From: Pannonibacter sp. XCT-53
GTDB taxonomy: Bacteria > Pseudomonadota > Alphaproteobacteria > Rhizobiales > Stappiaceae
NCBI RefSeq assembly: GCF_009915765.1
Contig: NZ_JAABLQ010000003.1
Span: 62,001 to 126,000 of the forward strand
Length of the DNA stretch: 64,000 bases
Reading direction: 5' to 3'
Below the pieces are notes generated by a model. That model was not told the DNA's origin. It was given only the letters and a program-made list of their open reading frames with translations, and made no database searches. The translations under genes were made by a program, and so were the position numbers. This document shows, in pieces, positions 62,875 to 64,000 of the stretch (position 1 is its first letter; each line of letters begins with the position of its first letter).

Positions 62875-63513
62875 TCAGATGAGGCCTGCCTTGCGCGCGC
62901 CGGTCCAGATGTCGTCTGCGAGGTGATGCGCGAAGTGCCCGTCGGACGGCAGGAGATCCGGCACCTGGACGACCACCATGCCGGCCAGCATGGCGGCCTC
63001 GGCGCCGGTCTCGCTGTCCTCGAAGGCGACACAGCGGCGCGGGTCGACGCCGAGCAGCTCGGCAGCACGCAGGTAGGGATCGGGAGCCGGCTTGCGCCGT
63101 GCCACATCTTCAAAGCAGACAACCGAGGCAAAGCGGGTGTCGAGGCCCGCGTGTTTCAGCTTGGTCCGCGCGCTGTCGCGCCGGCTGGAGGTGGCGATGG
63201 CGCGCGGCAGTCCGGTCGTGTCGAGCGCGTCCAGCAGGTCGTTGACCCGTGGCCGCAAGGGAACGCCCTCCTCCGCAAAGATCCGCCGGCACTCGGCGCT
63301 CCAGGTCGGGATCAGCGCCGCCGCCAGGTCGGCGCCGAGATGATCGCTGAGGATTGCGAAGCTGGCCGTATCGTCCTTGCCGACAAGGGCGTGGAACAGG
63401 GCCTCGTCAGCGGAATGCCCCAGCGTCTCGAGGGCCCGGAGCCCGCCGCGCAGCGACACCTGCTCGGTGGAGAGAAGCGTGCCGTCCAGATCGAAGATCA
63501 CCGCGTCATACAT
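62875..63513 (-). CDS. HAD family phosphatase (beta-phosphoglucomutase-like)
   Basis: This 212-residue HAD hydrolase has motif I FDLDGTLLST (nucleophile Asp8), motif II ATSSRRD, motif III lysine in ARRKPAPDPYL and motif IV CVAFEDSETGAEAA, with an alpha-helical cap of the phosphoglycolate/phosphoglucomutase type. Likely substrates are sugar or nucleotide phosphates; which one cannot be read here. The ATG at 63513 starts at the family N-terminus. It is on the same strand as the AhpD-like gene 87 bp upstream. Confidence 0.9.
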   Translation of the reverse strand: MYDAVIFDLDGTLLSTEQVSLRGGLRALETLGHSADEALFHALVGKDDTASFAILSDHLGADLAAALIPTWSAECRRIFAEEGVPLRPRVNDLLDALDTTGLPRAIATSSRRDSARTKLKHAGLDTRFASVVCFEDVARRKPAPDPYLRAAELLGVDPRRCVAFEDSETGAEAAMLAGMVVVQVPDLLPSDGHFAHHLADDIWTGARKAGLI

Positions 63514-63600
63514 GCCGTTCGCCCTGCGGGCCCTCTTGCTGGCCCCGGAGGTGGGCGGGCCGAGAGGCGCGCGGCGGGCGAGATGCGGGCCAGGCGGCTG

Positions 63601-63960
63601 TCAGCCCGTCGGGGCGGAGGGTGCGAAGGCGTCAAAGGCCGCCAGCGCTTCGGCACCATAGATCATGGACGGCCCGCCCCCCATGTATACCGCCACCGCG
63701 ATGGTCTCCAGAACTTCTTCCCGGCTGGCCCCGTATTTCGCAGCCGCCTTGGCGTGATAGGCGAGGCACCCGTCGCAGCGGGCGGTGATGCCGATGGCGA
63801 GCGCGATCAGTTCCTTGGTCTTGGAATCGAGCGCCCCGGCGCCGATGGCGGCCCGGGCGGTCTCGGCAAAGCCCTTTGCGACGCCCGGAATGCCCGTGCG
63901 CAACCGGGCCATGCGGCTGTCGGTCTCGGCGATGAAGGACTGCCAGTCGCTGACGGACAT
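63601..63960 (-). CDS. Carboxymuconolactone decarboxylase/AhpD-like protein
   Basis: This 119-residue protein has the AhpD-type CxxC motif ITARCDGCLAYHAKAA with the trailing histidine, and the repeated helical pattern KTKELIALAIGI and EEVLETIAVAVYMGGGPSMIYG. Proteins like this are small peroxidase-cycle helpers or gamma-carboxymuconolactone decarboxylase relatives; the redox-active CxxC favours an alkylhydroperoxidase-like role. It starts at 63960, near the window end, so its upstream partner is not visible. Confidence 0.9.
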   Translation of the reverse strand: MSVSDWQSFIAETDSRMARLRTGIPGVAKGFAETARAAIGAGALDSKTKELIALAIGITARCDGCLAYHAKAAAKYGASREEVLETIAVAVYMGGGPSMIYGAEALAAFDAFAPSAPTG

Positions 63961-64000
63961 GCAAACTCTCCCCTGCAGTGCCGGCGGCCGGCGGCCGCGC

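Overview
The window is high-GC, densely coded chromosomal DNA from an alphaproteobacterium, most likely a Hyphomicrobiales member of the Stappiaceae/Pannonibacter type. The family guess is inference. The alphaproteobacterial signs are the order ubiB-ubiE / mutM / enoyl-CoA hydratase / rpsT / dnaA-dnaN-recF-gyrB, an OlsB ornithine-lipid acyltransferase, MmcB with a GTTC-N7-GTTC SOS box, and clustered GANTC (CcrM-type) sites in intergenic DNA. No phage, transposase, insertion sequence, CRISPR array or rRNA operon was seen, and nothing looks recently transferred.

Layout. 1-5.1 kb: 5' end of dnaK with a sigma-32-like promoter, alkB, ubiquinone genes ubiE-ubiB, and mutM. 5.3-14.4 kb: crotonase, rpsT, a rhodanese, then dnaA, dnaN, recF and gyrB. 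14.5-21.4 kb: PadR regulator with an MFS exporter, a GGDEF-EAL protein, RlpA, an Fe-S photolyase and tRNA-Arg(CCG). 21.7-25.5 kb: sulfate ABC importer (binding protein, cysT, cysW, cysA). 25.6-27.5 kb: UPF0114 protein, Crp/Fnr regulator and a small CxxC protein. 27.6-34.4 kb: sugar locus with an AGE-family isomerase and LacI regulator on one strand, and a divergent glucose/mannose-type ABC importer (gtsABCD-like) with palindromic operators between them. 34.6-38.5 kb: PRC-barrel protein, ElaB/YqjD-like and YqjE-like membrane proteins, a lipid-kinase-like enzyme and a DUF1330 protein. 38.9-44.7 kb: OlsB, a large hybrid histidine kinase and ComM/YifB. 45-51.9 kb: Tat-exported cyclase, gshB, yraN, rsmI, an LppC/LpoA-like lipoprotein and coaBC. 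51.9-55.5 kb: DUF2256 protein coupled to a second photolyase-family gene, mmcB, and an unassigned alpha/beta hydrolase. 55.7-62.8 kb: sulfur operon (two YeeE/YedE membrane proteins, a persulfide-dioxygenase-like MBL hydrolase, a SulP transporter), a DedA-PAP2-LssY fusion, an LMW-phosphatase-like protein lacking its catalytic arginine, and a rhodanese. The end holds a HAD phosphatase and an AhpD-like protein.

How parts fit together. The LacI/AGE/gts genes look like one regulon for uptake and isomerisation of an aldohexose. The YeeE/YedE-Blh-SulP operon and the rhodanese 3 kb away look like one sulfide/persulfide detoxification set, and both carry a TTTC-N8-GAA element just upstream, although no ArsR-type repressor is in the window. 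DNA repair is well represented (alkB, mutM, two photolyase-family genes, recF, mmcB). Both ABC importers have a perfect hairpin directly after the binding-protein gene, as expected where binding protein must exceed permease. Short tandem duplications with periods of 10-17 bp recur at gene boundaries through the window and are the most unusual non-coding pattern. No single obviously novel system was found. The best leads are the shared operator of the sulfur genes, the unassigned hydrolase at 54.4-55.5 kb, the altered phosphatase at 61.7 kb, and the repeat pattern.
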